NCBI GenBank assembly: GCA_035798135.1
Contig: JAPFBR010000003.1
Location: forward strand, 419,015 to 483,014
Source of the DNA: Sediminicola sp035798135
GTDB taxonomy: Bacteria; Bacteroidota; Bacteroidia; Flavobacteriales; Flavobacteriaceae
Direction of reading: 5' to 3'
DNA: 64,000 nucleotides
The notes under the pieces were generated by a model that made no database searches, was not told the DNA's origin, and saw only the letters and a list, made by a program, of their open reading frames with translations. The position numbers and the translations under genes were made by a program. Positions 1-7,845 of the stretch are shown piece after piece. The number at the start of each line of letters is the position of its first letter. Positions within the stretch are counted from its first letter, which is position 1.

Positions 1-712
1 CCGAAGATTCCACAATGGGCAACCATGAAAATATTTTATCCTTGCTCAACGGATTTGCGATCCCGATCAACCATTTTTCACCACTTACCTTAGTCCCCCA
101 GGTTGTAAGATCCCCGGCTGCATTTATAATCCCCGCCCTTACCTGTTTGGATTGCAAGAGTTCCTTGGCCTTATCCGCAGCATACCCCTTTCCAATGGCA
201 CCAAAACCAATTTTCATGCCTTTATCCTTTAGGAGTACGGTGCCCTCATCCGAATCCATTATTATTTTATGGTAGCTTACTTTGGCCACAGAGTTCTTTA
301 TCTCAGTTTCTTTCGGAGGATATTGCATGGATCCATCAAATTTCCAAACCTGATCCATTGAGGCAAAGGTAATATCAAAAGCCCCATCTGTTATCTCGGA
401 AACCTGTTTACAGCGTTCAATGAGTTTAAACAACTCCCCACTTATTTTTACGGGCCGAACACCAGCATTTCTGTTTATTTCGGAGGTCTCGGAATTCTCA
501 TCCCATGAAGAAATTATTTTTTCAATACGTTGTATTTCTGCCGCGGCCTCTTCAATATTGATATATCCTATTTCCTCATTGGGAGTAACCACGGTTATCT
601 CAAACCTGCTCCCCATTAACTTCATTACCTTTTGTACCGTAACGTATTGCTGATCCTGACCATAAGAAGTTACGATCAGAAAAAAAAGCACAAAAGAGAA
701 TACCTGTTTCAC
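1..712 (-). CDS. apbE: FAD:protein FMN transferase ApbE (C-terminus cut by window edge)
   Basis: ApbE-family enzymes transfer FMN from FAD to a Thr/Ser of exported redox proteins. The frame reads from a GTG at 712 through a short signal peptide (VKQVFSFVLFFLIVTSYGQD) and stays open to base 1, so about 237 residues are visible. Family blocks seen are SSWDENSETSEINRNAG near residue 70, TDGAFDITFASMDQVWKFDG, KIGFGAIGKGYAADKA and NAAGDLTTWG, the Mg/FAD-binding core. The GTG start overlaps the stop of the upstream thioredoxin-like gene (GTGA), so the two are probably translationally coupled. The fold is clear. The substrate flavoprotein is not in the window and may lie beyond the left edge. Confidence 0.9.
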   Translation of the reverse strand, partial: MKQVFSFVLFFLIVTSYGQDQQYVTVQKVMKLMGSRFEITVVTPNEEIGYINIEEAAAEIQRIEKIISSWDENSETSEINRNAGVRPVKISGELFKLIERCKQVSEITDGAFDITFASMDQVWKFDGSMQYPPKETEIKNSVAKVSYHKIIMDSDEGTVLLKDKGMKIGFGAIGKGYAADKAKELLQSKQVRAGIINAAGDLTTWGTKVSGEKWLIGIANPLSKDKIFSWLPIVESS

Positions 713-1143
713 TTTCCATAGGAATTTAAGAGTGTGATATATTCTTTTGGTGTGGTTTTCTGATATCCCATTTCTCCAAGTGTTTTACCATTTTTATCGA
801 GCACCAGTACCAAAGGAAAATACCCTTTAGGATTATAACGGTCCGCTAGTTCTTTATTTTGTTGCACCAATTGCTCCTTAAGTTTATTTTCCTTTTTACG
901 CGGAAAATCTGCTTTGTAAACAACATAATTCTGCTTGGCATAGGCCTTAAATTCATCGGACTGCCAAATATCCCTATCCAATTTAATACAAGGGGCACAC
1001 CAATCTGAACCAGAAAAAACTAAAATAATGGGCTTATCTTCTTTTTGGGCCATTGTGATGGCCTCTTGATAACTTTCCTTCCAATCTTGCGCACCGCAAA
1101 TTAGAGGCAAAAAAACAAATACAATTCCTACCAATATCTTCAT
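709..1143 (-). CDS. Exported thioredoxin-fold protein (WCAPC)
   Basis: A 144-residue protein with a signal peptide (MKILVGIVFVFLPLICGAQ) and a thioredoxin-like active site SDWCAPCIKLD, placing a CxxC pair in the cell envelope. It resembles the thioredoxin_7 / DUF255-type group that acts as a periplasmic disulfide reductase or chaperone. I used the ATG at 1143 because the longer frame needs a TTG only two codons earlier. It lies between the Rieske lipoprotein upstream and apbE downstream, overlapping apbE by 4 nt. In Bacteroidota, as I recall, similar thioredoxin-ApbE pairs precede DUF4266 and DUF3570 genes; here those would lie outside the window. A role in maturing an exported redox protein is inference. 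Confidence 0.85.
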   Translation of the reverse strand: MKILVGIVFVFLPLICGAQDWKESYQEAITMAQKEDKPIILVFSGSDWCAPCIKLDRDIWQSDEFKAYAKQNYVVYKADFPRKKENKLKEQLVQQNKELADRYNPKGYFPLVLVLDKNGKTLGEMGYQKTTPKEYITLLNSYGK

Positions 1144-1170
1144 TTTCAAAAGTCTTAAGTTGATTGCCCG

Positions 1171-1602
1171 TTATTCGAAGACTCTTAGGATATCCCCATT
1201 GAGCTCTGTCTTGAAAATTTTCAATGGTTTACTAGTGATACTATTCAAAGGAGCCCCAGCTTGATCAAAACGTGCTCCATGTTCTTCACATCTATAAATC
1301 CCACCAGAATCGTTGATAAATCTGACTCTTTCAGTTCCAAAATGACTACAAACCTGGCTTGCTGCAACAAAATCACCTTGCAAATTCCTTACCACCACCA
1401 CAAGGTTTTTTAGGATAAATCCACCATTATTTTTTAGGTTATTGGCCTCGCTTGAATTTAGATCTACTGTGAAATCTACCCCAGTGGGCACGGGGGTATC
1501 CTGTATATCTTCCTCACTTGATGAGCATCCATGTAAACATGGAAATACAAGTGCAAAGGCCGCACCTGCTCCAATACTTTTTAAGAATTTCTTTCTTTCC
1601 AT
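1171..1602 (-). CDS. Rieske [2Fe-2S] lipoprotein
   Basis: A 143-residue protein with an N-terminal export signal ending in a lipobox (LHGC, Cys near residue 26), so it is probably membrane-anchored and faces the periplasm. The two Rieske ligand loops are both present: CSH in QVCSHFGTERVRF and CxxH in YRCEEHGARFD. The spacing and size match small single-domain Rieske proteins that pass electrons, not the large oxygenase subunits. It ends 27 nt before the thioredoxin-like gene and probably forms one operon with it and apbE. Its electron partner is unknown. The N-terminus also has a twin-basic-like MERKKF stretch, but no RR motif, so Sec export is more likely than Tat. Confidence 0.85.
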   Translation of the reverse strand: MERKKFLKSIGAGAAFALVFPCLHGCSSSEEDIQDTPVPTGVDFTVDLNSSEANNLKNNGGFILKNLVVVVRNLQGDFVAASQVCSHFGTERVRFINDSGGIYRCEEHGARFDQAGAPLNSITSKPLKIFKTELNGDILRVFE

Positions 1603-1653
1603 AGCATTATACCTTCTTATAAGACAACGTTTTAAATGGACGCTTCGTATACC

Positions 1654-2832
1654 TTAGTATTGGAAGATCCCATATTCGCTTTCAATAGTGAGGTTTTTAG
1701 TGTCACTTTCGGCTACCCGCCCTACTATTTGGGCACTTACACCAAAGCTTTTGGATACAGCAATTATGTCTTGGGCAATGGCCTCATTAACATAAAATTC
1801 CAGACGGTGGCCACAGTTGAATACTTGGTACATTTCCTTCCAATCTGTCTTGGACTGTTCCTGGATTAATTTGAACAAAGGCGGTACCGGGAAAAGATTA
1901 TCTTTTATAACATGAAGGTTCTCTACAAAGTGAAGGATTTTGGTCTGTGCCCCACCACTGCAATGCACCATCCCATGAATATCCTTGGAAGTGTATTTAT
2001 TCAATATCTTTTTAACGATGGGCGCATAGGTCCTTGTAGGTGACAAAACCAATTTCCCCGCATCTAAAGGCGATTCTGGCACCGCATCCGTCAATTTCAC
2101 ATTCCCAGAGTACACCAAATCCGAAGGCACAGCATGATCATAGCTTTCAGGATATTTTTCTGCCAAATATTTAGAAAAAACATCATGTCTGGCAGAGGTA
2201 AGTCCGTTACTTCCCATCCCTCCGTTGTATTCCTTTTCATAAGAGGCCTGCCCGAAAGATTCCAAACCAACGATTACATCTCCTGGTCTGATATTGGCAT
2301 TATCGATCACCTCACTTCGTTTCATCCTTGCAGTAACCGTGGAATCCACAATAATGGTCCTAACCAAATCGCCCACATCGGCAGTTTCACCTCCAGTCGA
2401 ATGAACGGTGATCCCATGTTCCTTCAAATCGGCGATCAAATCCTCTGTACCATTGATAATGGCAGAGATGACCTCACCGGGAATTAAGTTTTTATTTCGT
2501 CCTATGGTTGATGAGAGCATGATATTGTCAGTTGCCCCAACACATATAAGGTCGTCTATATTCATGATCAGGGCATCTTGGGCAATGCCCCTCCACACGG
2601 AGATATCCCCTGTCTCTTTCCAATACATATAGGCCAAAGAAGACTTGGTCCCTGCCCCATCGGCATGCATTACCAAACAATAGTCCTCATCATTGGTCAA
2701 ATAATCGGGAACAATTTTACAAAATGCCTTTGGAAACAAACCTTTGTCTATGTTTTTAATGGCGTTGTGTACATCTTCTTTGGAAGCGGAAACCCCTCTT
2801 TGCTTATATCTATCACTATTGGATGAACCCAT
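1654..2832 (-). CDS. purM: Phosphoribosylformylglycinamidine cyclo-ligase (AIR synthase)
   Basis: PurM closes the imidazole ring in purine synthesis (FGAM + ATP to AIR). The 392-residue protein begins MGSSNSDRYKQRGVSASKED, shows the nucleotide-binding and dimer-core segments CLVMHADGAGTKSS, DLICVGATDNIMLSSTIGR and HSTGGETADVGD, and the C-terminal half has GMVHCSGGAQTKIL. The length fits the longer Bacteroidota form rather than the 345-residue E. coli form. The frame extends upstream to 2880, but that part would run through the glnN terminator, so the ATG at 2832 is preferred. It lies on the same strand as glnN but is separated from it by that terminator. Confidence 0.93.
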   Translation of the reverse strand: MGSSNSDRYKQRGVSASKEDVHNAIKNIDKGLFPKAFCKIVPDYLTNDEDYCLVMHADGAGTKSSLAYMYWKETGDISVWRGIAQDALIMNIDDLICVGATDNIMLSSTIGRNKNLIPGEVISAIINGTEDLIADLKEHGITVHSTGGETADVGDLVRTIIVDSTVTARMKRSEVIDNANIRPGDVIVGLESFGQASYEKEYNGGMGSNGLTSARHDVFSKYLAEKYPESYDHAVPSDLVYSGNVKLTDAVPESPLDAGKLVLSPTRTYAPIVKKILNKYTSKDIHGMVHCSGGAQTKILHFVENLHVIKDNLFPVPPLFKLIQEQSKTDWKEMYQVFNCGHRLEFYVNEAIAQDIIAVSKSFGVSAQIVGRVAESDTKNLTIESEYGIFQY

Positions 2833-2867
2833 GGTTTGTAATTTGGCACAAAAATAGGGCAATCCAT

Positions 2868-2896
2868 AAAAAAAGCCCACAAAAAAGTGGGCTTTT
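2868..2896 (-). terminator. Intrinsic terminator after glnN
   Basis: Perfect hairpin with arms AAAAGCCCAC and GTGGGCTTTT around a six-base A loop, followed on the minus strand by a run of T. It lies 24 nt past the glnN stop and just before purM. Confidence 0.88.
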
Positions 2897-2919
2897 AAAT
2901 TTACAATAGTAAAAGTGTT

Positions 2920-5106
2920 CTATTTAATGAATAATAACTCTCTGTATTTGGTCAAAGGCCAGAGTTGATCATCCACCATACGTTCCAATTTATCACAGTG
3001 ATTTCGTATATCCTCAAAATAGGGTCGCACATTATCACAGTAAGCGAAAGCCTTTTCGTTCACATCCTTCAAAGCATTGGCTCTTTTCCTGGCCTCCGTC
3101 ATGGCGTCTGTTTTTTTCTTTAAGGCACTGATATTTTCCGCAATGTTTTCTATAATGGACAATTGCCCTTCGGTAAATGATTTGTGGGCTGCCCCATAAA
3201 TATCCTTGAGGCCCATCACATTTTTGATCAGCTTGTTCTGATAGGTAATTGCTGCAGGTATCAAATAGTTGTATACTAATTCATTGTACATCCTTCCTTC
3301 AATTTGGAGATGGAGAATGTATGCTTCCAATTCCACTTCTTGCCTAGCTCTCACCTCAATCTCGCTCATCACATTCATGGATTTCAACAAGGCCAAACTC
3401 TCTTTGGAAGTCAATATCTGTAGCGCTTGGGGCGTGGACTTGTTATTGCTCAATTTTCTTCTTTTGGCCTCTTTTTCCCAATCCTCACTATAGCCGTCTC
3501 CTTCGAACCTGATTTTCTTGGAGGTCTTAATATATTCTCTCAGGATATTAAAAACAGCCTCATCCTTTTTAAGTTTTTTCTTATCAATCAAGGCATCCAC
3601 TTCCTTTTTAAAGGCAATCAATTGTTTGGCTACAACGGTATTGAGGATCGTCATTGGCTTGGCACAGTTGGTTTTAGAGCCAACCCCACGCATCTCAAAC
3701 TTGTTTCCTGTAAAGGCAAAGGGTGAGGTACGATTCCTATCCGTATTATCCAACAGGATCTCCGGAATCTTACCTACAACATTCAATTTAAGTTCCGTTT
3801 TCTCCTCCGGTGATAATTTACCATGGGAAACCCCTTCCAACTCATCGAGCACATCACTCAGTTGTTTTCCTATAAAGATTGAAAAAATGGCTGGGGGTGC
3901 CTCATTGGCCCCTAACCTATGATCATTGCTGGCCGAAGCTATGGAAGACCTCAATAGCTCCTCATATGTATCCACTGCCTTGATGGTATTGATGAAAAAG
4001 GTTAAAAACTGTAGGTTTTTCATGGGTGTGGAACCTGGACTTAAAAGATTCACGCCTGTATCCGTGGCCAATGACCAGTTGTTATGTTTCCCTGATCCGT
4101 TGATCCCTGCAAAAGGCTTTTCATGGAAGAGCACCTTAAAGCTATGCTTGTCCGCTATCTTTTCCATAACGTCCATAAGCAATAGATTGTGGTCATTCGC
4201 CAAATTGGCCTCCTCAAATACCGGCGCCAATTCAAATTGGTTAGGCGCTACCTCATTATGGCGAGTCTTCACTGGGATGCCCAATTTGGTACATTCCTTT
4301 TCCAAATCGCTCATAAAACTGAGTACCCTACTTGGTATAACCCCAAAATAATGGTCGTCCAATTGTTGGCCTTTGGCAGCTGAATTGCCTATCAACGTTC
4401 TTCCGGTCAATAATATATCGGGCCGTGAGTACGCCAAAGCCTTGTCTATCAAAAAATATTCCTGTTCCCAACCCAAGGTGGCATTTACCTTGGATACATT
4501 TTTATCAAAGTATTTCGCTACTGCCGTAGCTGCTTCATCAACAGCTGTCAAGGCTCTTAACAAAGGGGCTTTATTATCCAAAGCCTCCCCAGTATATGCC
4601 ACAAAAATTGTAGGGATACATAGGGTTGAACCATAGATAAAGGCTGGAGAAGTTGGATCCCAAGCGGTATATCCCCTTGCTTCAAAAGTGTTGCGGATGC
4701 CGCCATTGGGAAAGCTGGAAGCATCGGGCTCTTGTTGCACCAATTGTCCTCCTCCAAATTTTTCGAGTGCCTTCCCATCGGGCAATAGATCAAAAAAAGC
4801 ATCATGTTTCTCAGCTGTAGCTCCGGTCAGAGGTTGGAACCAATGGGTATAATGGGTAGCCCCCATATTAATGGCCCAGGCTTTCATACCTTCTGCCACT
4901 TGATCGGCAATCTTACGGTCTATTTTGGAACCAGAATAGATCGCCCCTTTAACTCTGTCATAAGCTTCCCTGGTTAAAAACTGGAGCATTTTGTCTTCAT
5001 TGAAAACATTGATCCCGAAAAGTTCTGAACGCCTGCCTTTCTCTTCAATGGCAATCCGATTTCTATTGTTACTTTCCTTTATGGATGAAAATCTAAGCTT
5101 GGACAT
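2920..5106 (-). CDS. glnN: Glutamine synthetase type III (GSIII)
   Basis: GSIII makes glutamine from glutamate, ammonia and ATP. At 728 residues it has the usual GSIII length, far longer than GSI or GSII. Visible family blocks include ELFGINVFNEDKM near residue 28, a long N-terminal GSIII-specific region, NEVAPNQFELAPVFEEAN, FAGINGSGKHNNWSLATDTG (substrate and ATP loop), and NRTSPFAFTGNKFEMRG. It is transcribed divergently from a GSII gene across a 203-bp spacer with a good promoter on this side. Having both GSIII and GSII next to each other suggests regulation by nitrogen supply, but no known operator was recognised. Confidence 0.96.
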   Translation of the reverse strand: MSKLRFSSIKESNNRNRIAIEEKGRRSELFGINVFNEDKMLQFLTREAYDRVKGAIYSGSKIDRKIADQVAEGMKAWAINMGATHYTHWFQPLTGATAEKHDAFFDLLPDGKALEKFGGGQLVQQEPDASSFPNGGIRNTFEARGYTAWDPTSPAFIYGSTLCIPTIFVAYTGEALDNKAPLLRALTAVDEAATAVAKYFDKNVSKVNATLGWEQEYFLIDKALAYSRPDILLTGRTLIGNSAAKGQQLDDHYFGVIPSRVLSFMSDLEKECTKLGIPVKTRHNEVAPNQFELAPVFEEANLANDHNLLLMDVMEKIADKHSFKVLFHEKPFAGINGSGKHNNWSLATDTGVNLLSPGSTPMKNLQFLTFFINTIKAVDTYEELLRSSIASASNDHRLGANEAPPAIFSIFIGKQLSDVLDELEGVSHGKLSPEEKTELKLNVVGKIPEILLDNTDRNRTSPFAFTGNKFEMRGVGSKTNCAKPMTILNTVVAKQLIAFKKEVDALIDKKKLKKDEAVFNILREYIKTSKKIRFEGDGYSEDWEKEAKRRKLSNNKSTPQALQILTSKESLALLKSMNVMSEIEVRARQEVELEAYILHLQIEGRMYNELVYNYLIPAAITYQNKLIKNVMGLKDIYGAAHKSFTEGQLSIIENIAENISALKKKTDAMTEARKRANALKDVNEKAFAYCDNVRPYFEDIRNHCDKLERMVDDQLWPLTKYRELLFIK

Positions 5107-5127
5107 ATTATAAAATTATGTTTTGCG

Positions 5128-5160
5128 CAAAATTAAGGATTTAATAATTTATTGGGCAAA
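5128..5160 (-). promoter_or_regulatory. Promoter for glnN
   Basis: On the minus strand TTTG (5160-5157), a 21-base spacer and TAATTTTG (5135-5128) match the Bacteroidota -33/-7 pattern, 21 bases before the glnN ATG. Confidence 0.6.
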
Positions 5161-5267
5161 TAATAAATTTAAATCAAAATACCCCAATTTTTACAAGGGT
5201 AAATAAAATAATGGAGCTTTTTGAAACAATTACCCCCTCAAAATTTAGATAGGTACTGGAAAATATA

Positions 5268-5275
5268 TATTTTTG
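5268..5275 (+). promoter_or_regulatory. Probable -7 element for the GSII gene
   Basis: TATTTTTG fits TAnnTTTG and lies 34 bases before the ATG at 5310. No clear -33 TTTG is seen at the expected distance, so the promoter may need an activator. Confidence 0.45.
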
Positions 5276-5309
5276 CCTGTCTTAAAGATTAAAATTAATT
5301 ACCAAGATT

Positions 5310-6320
5310 ATGAGCAAATCAAAATTAGAGTACATTTGGTTGGACGGTTACGAACCAACTGCGAACTTGAGAAGCAAAACTAAAGTTGAAGATGATTTTA
5401 GTGGGAAATTGGAAGATTGTGCTATATGGTCTTTCGATGGAAGTTCAACAAGGCAAGCTGAAGGTGGATCTTCTGATTGTTTATTAAAGCCAGTTGCGAT
5501 TTATCCCGATCCAGCAAGAAAGAACGGTTATATCGTTATGACCGAGGTATTGAATGCTGATGGTACCCCGCACGAATCCAATACAAGAGCAACTATTGAT
5601 GATGAAGATGGAGATTTCTGGTTTGGTTTCGAACAGGAATATTTTATAATGGATAAACACACCCAATTGCCTTTAGGATTCCCTGTAGGTGGTTATCCTG
5701 GTCCCCAAGGGATGTACTACTGTTCAGTAGGCGGAAGAAACACCCATGGAAGACCATTTGTTGAAGAACATGCCGATCTTTGTATCGCTGCCGGACTAAA
5801 TTTTGAAGGAATCAACCAAGAGGTTGCCAGTGGACAGTGGGAATACCAATTGTTTGCAAAAGGCGCCAAAAAAGCGGGAGATGAAATTTGGGTTTCTCGA
5901 TATTTATTGGATCGTTTGACCGAAAAATATGGTTACTATATAGAATACCACCCAAAACCGGTCAAAGGTGACTGGAATGGATCCGGGATGCATGCTAACT
6001 TCTCCAATACTACACTTAGAACTTGTGGTTCAAAAGAAATTTACGAGAAGATCTGTGAAGCCTTTAGACCGGTTACCGCTGAGCACATTGCCGTTTATGG
6101 TGAGTTCAACGACCAACGTTTAACAGGGAAACATGAAACCGCATCTATACATGACTTTAGCTACGGTATTTCAGATAGGGGAGCTTCTATTAGAATTCCT
6201 ATCATTACCGTTCAAAAAGGATGGAAAGGATGGTTGGAAGACAGAAGACCAGCCTCTAACGGTGACCCATACAAGATTGCAGGTAGAATTGTGAAAACTG
6301 TAAAATCTGCTAAGATTTAA
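5310..6320 (+). CDS. Glutamine synthetase type II (eukaryote-type)
   Basis: A 336-residue glutamine synthetase of the GSII class. The N-terminal beta-grasp segment begins LEYIWLDGYEPTANLRSKTK. The catalytic parts follow: WSFDGSSTRQAEGGSSDC, FGFEQEYFIMD (metal ligand glutamates), GINQEVASGQWEYQ, GDWNGSGMHANFSN and the glutamate-binding NDQRLTGKHETASIHDFSYG. Length and motif order are those of GSII enzymes of plants and of a subset of bacteria, and differ entirely from its divergent neighbour GSIII. A strong hairpin terminator follows directly, so it is monocistronic. No adenylylation-type Tyr region of GSI is present. Confidence 0.95.
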   Translation: MSKSKLEYIWLDGYEPTANLRSKTKVEDDFSGKLEDCAIWSFDGSSTRQAEGGSSDCLLKPVAIYPDPARKNGYIVMTEVLNADGTPHESNTRATIDDEDGDFWFGFEQEYFIMDKHTQLPLGFPVGGYPGPQGMYYCSVGGRNTHGRPFVEEHADLCIAAGLNFEGINQEVASGQWEYQLFAKGAKKAGDEIWVSRYLLDRLTEKYGYYIEYHPKPVKGDWNGSGMHANFSNTTLRTCGSKEIYEKICEAFRPVTAEHIAVYGEFNDQRLTGKHETASIHDFSYGISDRGASIRIPIITVQKGWKGWLEDRRPASNGDPYKIAGRIVKTVKSAKI

Positions 6321-6352
6321 AATCTTAAAAATAAATTTAGTGTTGATTACAC

Positions 6353-6388
6353 AAAATAGCCCTTGGAATTCCAAGGGCTATTTTTTTT
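6353..6388. terminator. Bidirectional terminator between the GSII gene and the antiporter gene
   Basis: Arms ATAGCCCTTGG and CCAAGGGCTAT form a near-perfect stem flanked by A and T runs, so it can work for both convergent genes. Confidence 0.9.
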
Positions 6389-7325
6389 AGGATATGGTAT
6401 GGTAAATAAAAGCAAGATAGAAAGACAAGAGCACCAAACCATCTCGCCACCCCAAACGCATTCCTTTAGGAAAAAACACCAAGGGAAGAATCAAGAAGGA
6501 TATGCCCAACATCCAAAAGATATCACTACTTAGAAGACCTTGATCTATTACCGTAATCGGGGTGATAATGGCTGTTATTCCCAAAACCGCCAATAGGTTG
6601 AAAATATTTGAACCAATTAAATTTCCTAGGGATATAGCCTTTTCCTTCTTTATTACACCAATTATTGAGGCGGCCAATTCCGGAATACTGGTCCCAATGG
6701 ACACCACGGTTACCGCTATTACTCTATCACTAACCCCATAAAAAGTTGCTAGTCCAACGGCCCCCTCTATCAACAATTCGGAACCTCCCCAAAGTCCAAC
6801 GCCACCTAGGCCCAAAAACAATACGGTTTTATACAGTGGCAAAGGCACATCATCCTCAGGCATTTCATCTACCACAGATGTTTTTTGGAATCTCAATAAA
6901 TAGACCAAAAACAAGAACAAGGCTACTACCATGGCAATCCCTTCCCTTTGCTGTAACTGACCATCAAAATATATGAACACAAAAAATATCAAAGAAGCCA
7001 ACATCATTACCGGCCAATTGGTGGTGTAAAAGTTTTTACGAACATCGATGGGACTTAGGATAATTGTTATTGCCAAAACAAATCCGAGATTCGCAATATT
7101 GGAACCCACAACATTACCAAGGGCTAGATCCGGGAATCCAGCTAAGGACGCATTGATACTTACAATTAATTCTGGCGCAGAGGTAGCAAAGGAAACTATG
7201 GTCATCCCCACAACAATCTTAGGTATATTGAGCCGCAAGGAAATTGCAACCGCCGCCTTCAACAACCAGTTTCCTCCCAAGATCAAGAATACGAGTCCCA
7301 AGATCACGAATAAACTATTCTGCAT
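6387..7325 (-). CDS. Calcium/sodium antiporter (CaCA family, YrbG-like)
   Basis: An integral membrane protein of 312 residues with about ten hydrophobic segments. It contains the two inverted alpha repeats that define the Ca2+/cation antiporter superfamily: GMTIVSFATSAPELIVSINA near residue 40 and AVTVVSIGTSIPELAASIIG in the second half, each followed by a GNVVGSN or GNLIGSN motif. It exports Ca2+ in exchange for Na+ or H+. I chose the ATG at 7325; the frame runs to a TTG at 7367, but those 14 residues do not look like family N-terminus. It ends inside the bidirectional terminator it shares with the GSII gene. Confidence 0.92.
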   Translation of the reverse strand: MQNSLFVILGLVFLILGGNWLLKAAVAISLRLNIPKIVVGMTIVSFATSAPELIVSINASLAGFPDLALGNVVGSNIANLGFVLAITIILSPIDVRKNFYTTNWPVMMLASLIFFVFIYFDGQLQQREGIAMVVALFLFLVYLLRFQKTSVVDEMPEDDVPLPLYKTVLFLGLGGVGLWGGSELLIEGAVGLATFYGVSDRVIAVTVVSIGTSIPELAASIIGVIKKEKAISLGNLIGSNIFNLLAVLGITAIITPITVIDQGLLSSDIFWMLGISFLILPLVFFPKGMRLGWRDGLVLLSFYLAFIYHTIS

Positions 7326-7410
7326 TCCTATATGTTTTGTTTGTAAATATAGAAGAAACCGAATCAAAACTAGGCTTATATCGAACTTGCTGTTTTTTCC
7401 CTACTGCTTT

Positions 7411-7452
7411 TTTAGTTAAATAACTATTAATTTAGTTGCTTAACTATTATTT
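7411..7452. promoter_or_regulatory. Tandem operator upstream of blaI-like gene
   Basis: Two near-identical 20-bp units, TTTAGTTAAATAACTATTA (7411) and TTTAGTTGCTTAACTATTA (7431), then the start of a third. Each holds a dyad: TAGTTA-AA-TAACTA and TAGTT-GCTT-AACTA. The second dyad covers the -33 TTG of the promoter, as expected for a repressor site of the BlaI/MecI family. Binding by the adjacent regulator is inferred. Confidence 0.7.
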
Positions 7453-7466
7453 TAGTTTTAGGTTTG
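7436..7466 (+). promoter_or_regulatory. Promoter for the blaI-blaR1-like operon
   Basis: TTG (7436-7438), a 20-base spacer and TAGGTTTG (7459-7466) match the flavobacterial pattern. The ATG follows 18 bases later, giving a very short leader. Confidence 0.7.
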
Positions 7467-7484
7467 ATATAAATAATTCCAATT

Positions 7485-7844
7485 ATGCAGAAGCTTACCA
7501 ATAAGGAGGAAGAAATCATGAAGATACTGTGGCTGTTAAAAAAAGCCTTTGTTAAGGAAATTATGGCAGAAATCCATGAAGACAAACCCCACTACAATAC
7601 ATTATCAACTATTGTTCGTAATTTGGAAGATAAGAATTATGTATCCCACGAAGCTTTTGGAAACACCCATAGGTATTACCCCTTGATAACCAAGGAAGAC
7701 TATCGTAAAAAATATATAAATTCTACCTTGGCGGATTATTATGACAATTCCTATAAAAGCATGGTTTCCTTTTTTGCCAAAGAGGACAAAATCTCAGTTG
7801 CTGAATTGAAAGAAATTATCAACCTGATCGAAAAGAACAAGTAA
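7485..7844 (+). CDS. BlaI/MecI/CopY-family transcriptional repressor
   Basis: A 119-residue winged-helix repressor. The N-terminal half holds the DNA-binding region (QKLTNKEEEIMKILWLLKKAFVKEIMAEI, then TLSTIVRNLEDKNYVSHEAFGNTHRYYPL, the wing). The C-terminal part (YINSTLADYYDNSYKSMVSFFAKED) is the dimerisation and protease-sensing region of the family. The next gene starts 1 nt after its stop and encodes the matching M56 membrane peptidase, as in blaI-blaR1 pairs. A tandem dyad covers its promoter, so it probably represses its own operon. Antibiotic resistance is not implied: no beta-lactamase is nearby, and such pairs are common in Flavobacteriia with unknown inducers. Confidence 0.92.
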   Translation: MQKLTNKEEEIMKILWLLKKAFVKEIMAEIHEDKPHYNTLSTIVRNLEDKNYVSHEAFGNTHRYYPLITKEDYRKKYINSTLADYYDNSYKSMVSFFAKEDKISVAELKEIINLIEKNK

Positions 7845-7845
7845 T

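Noticed and set aside
2134..4383. Several plus-strand open frames of 64-141 codons inside purM and glnN
   Set aside because: They are shadows of strongly coding minus-strand genes with clear families; none has a motif or plausible signals.
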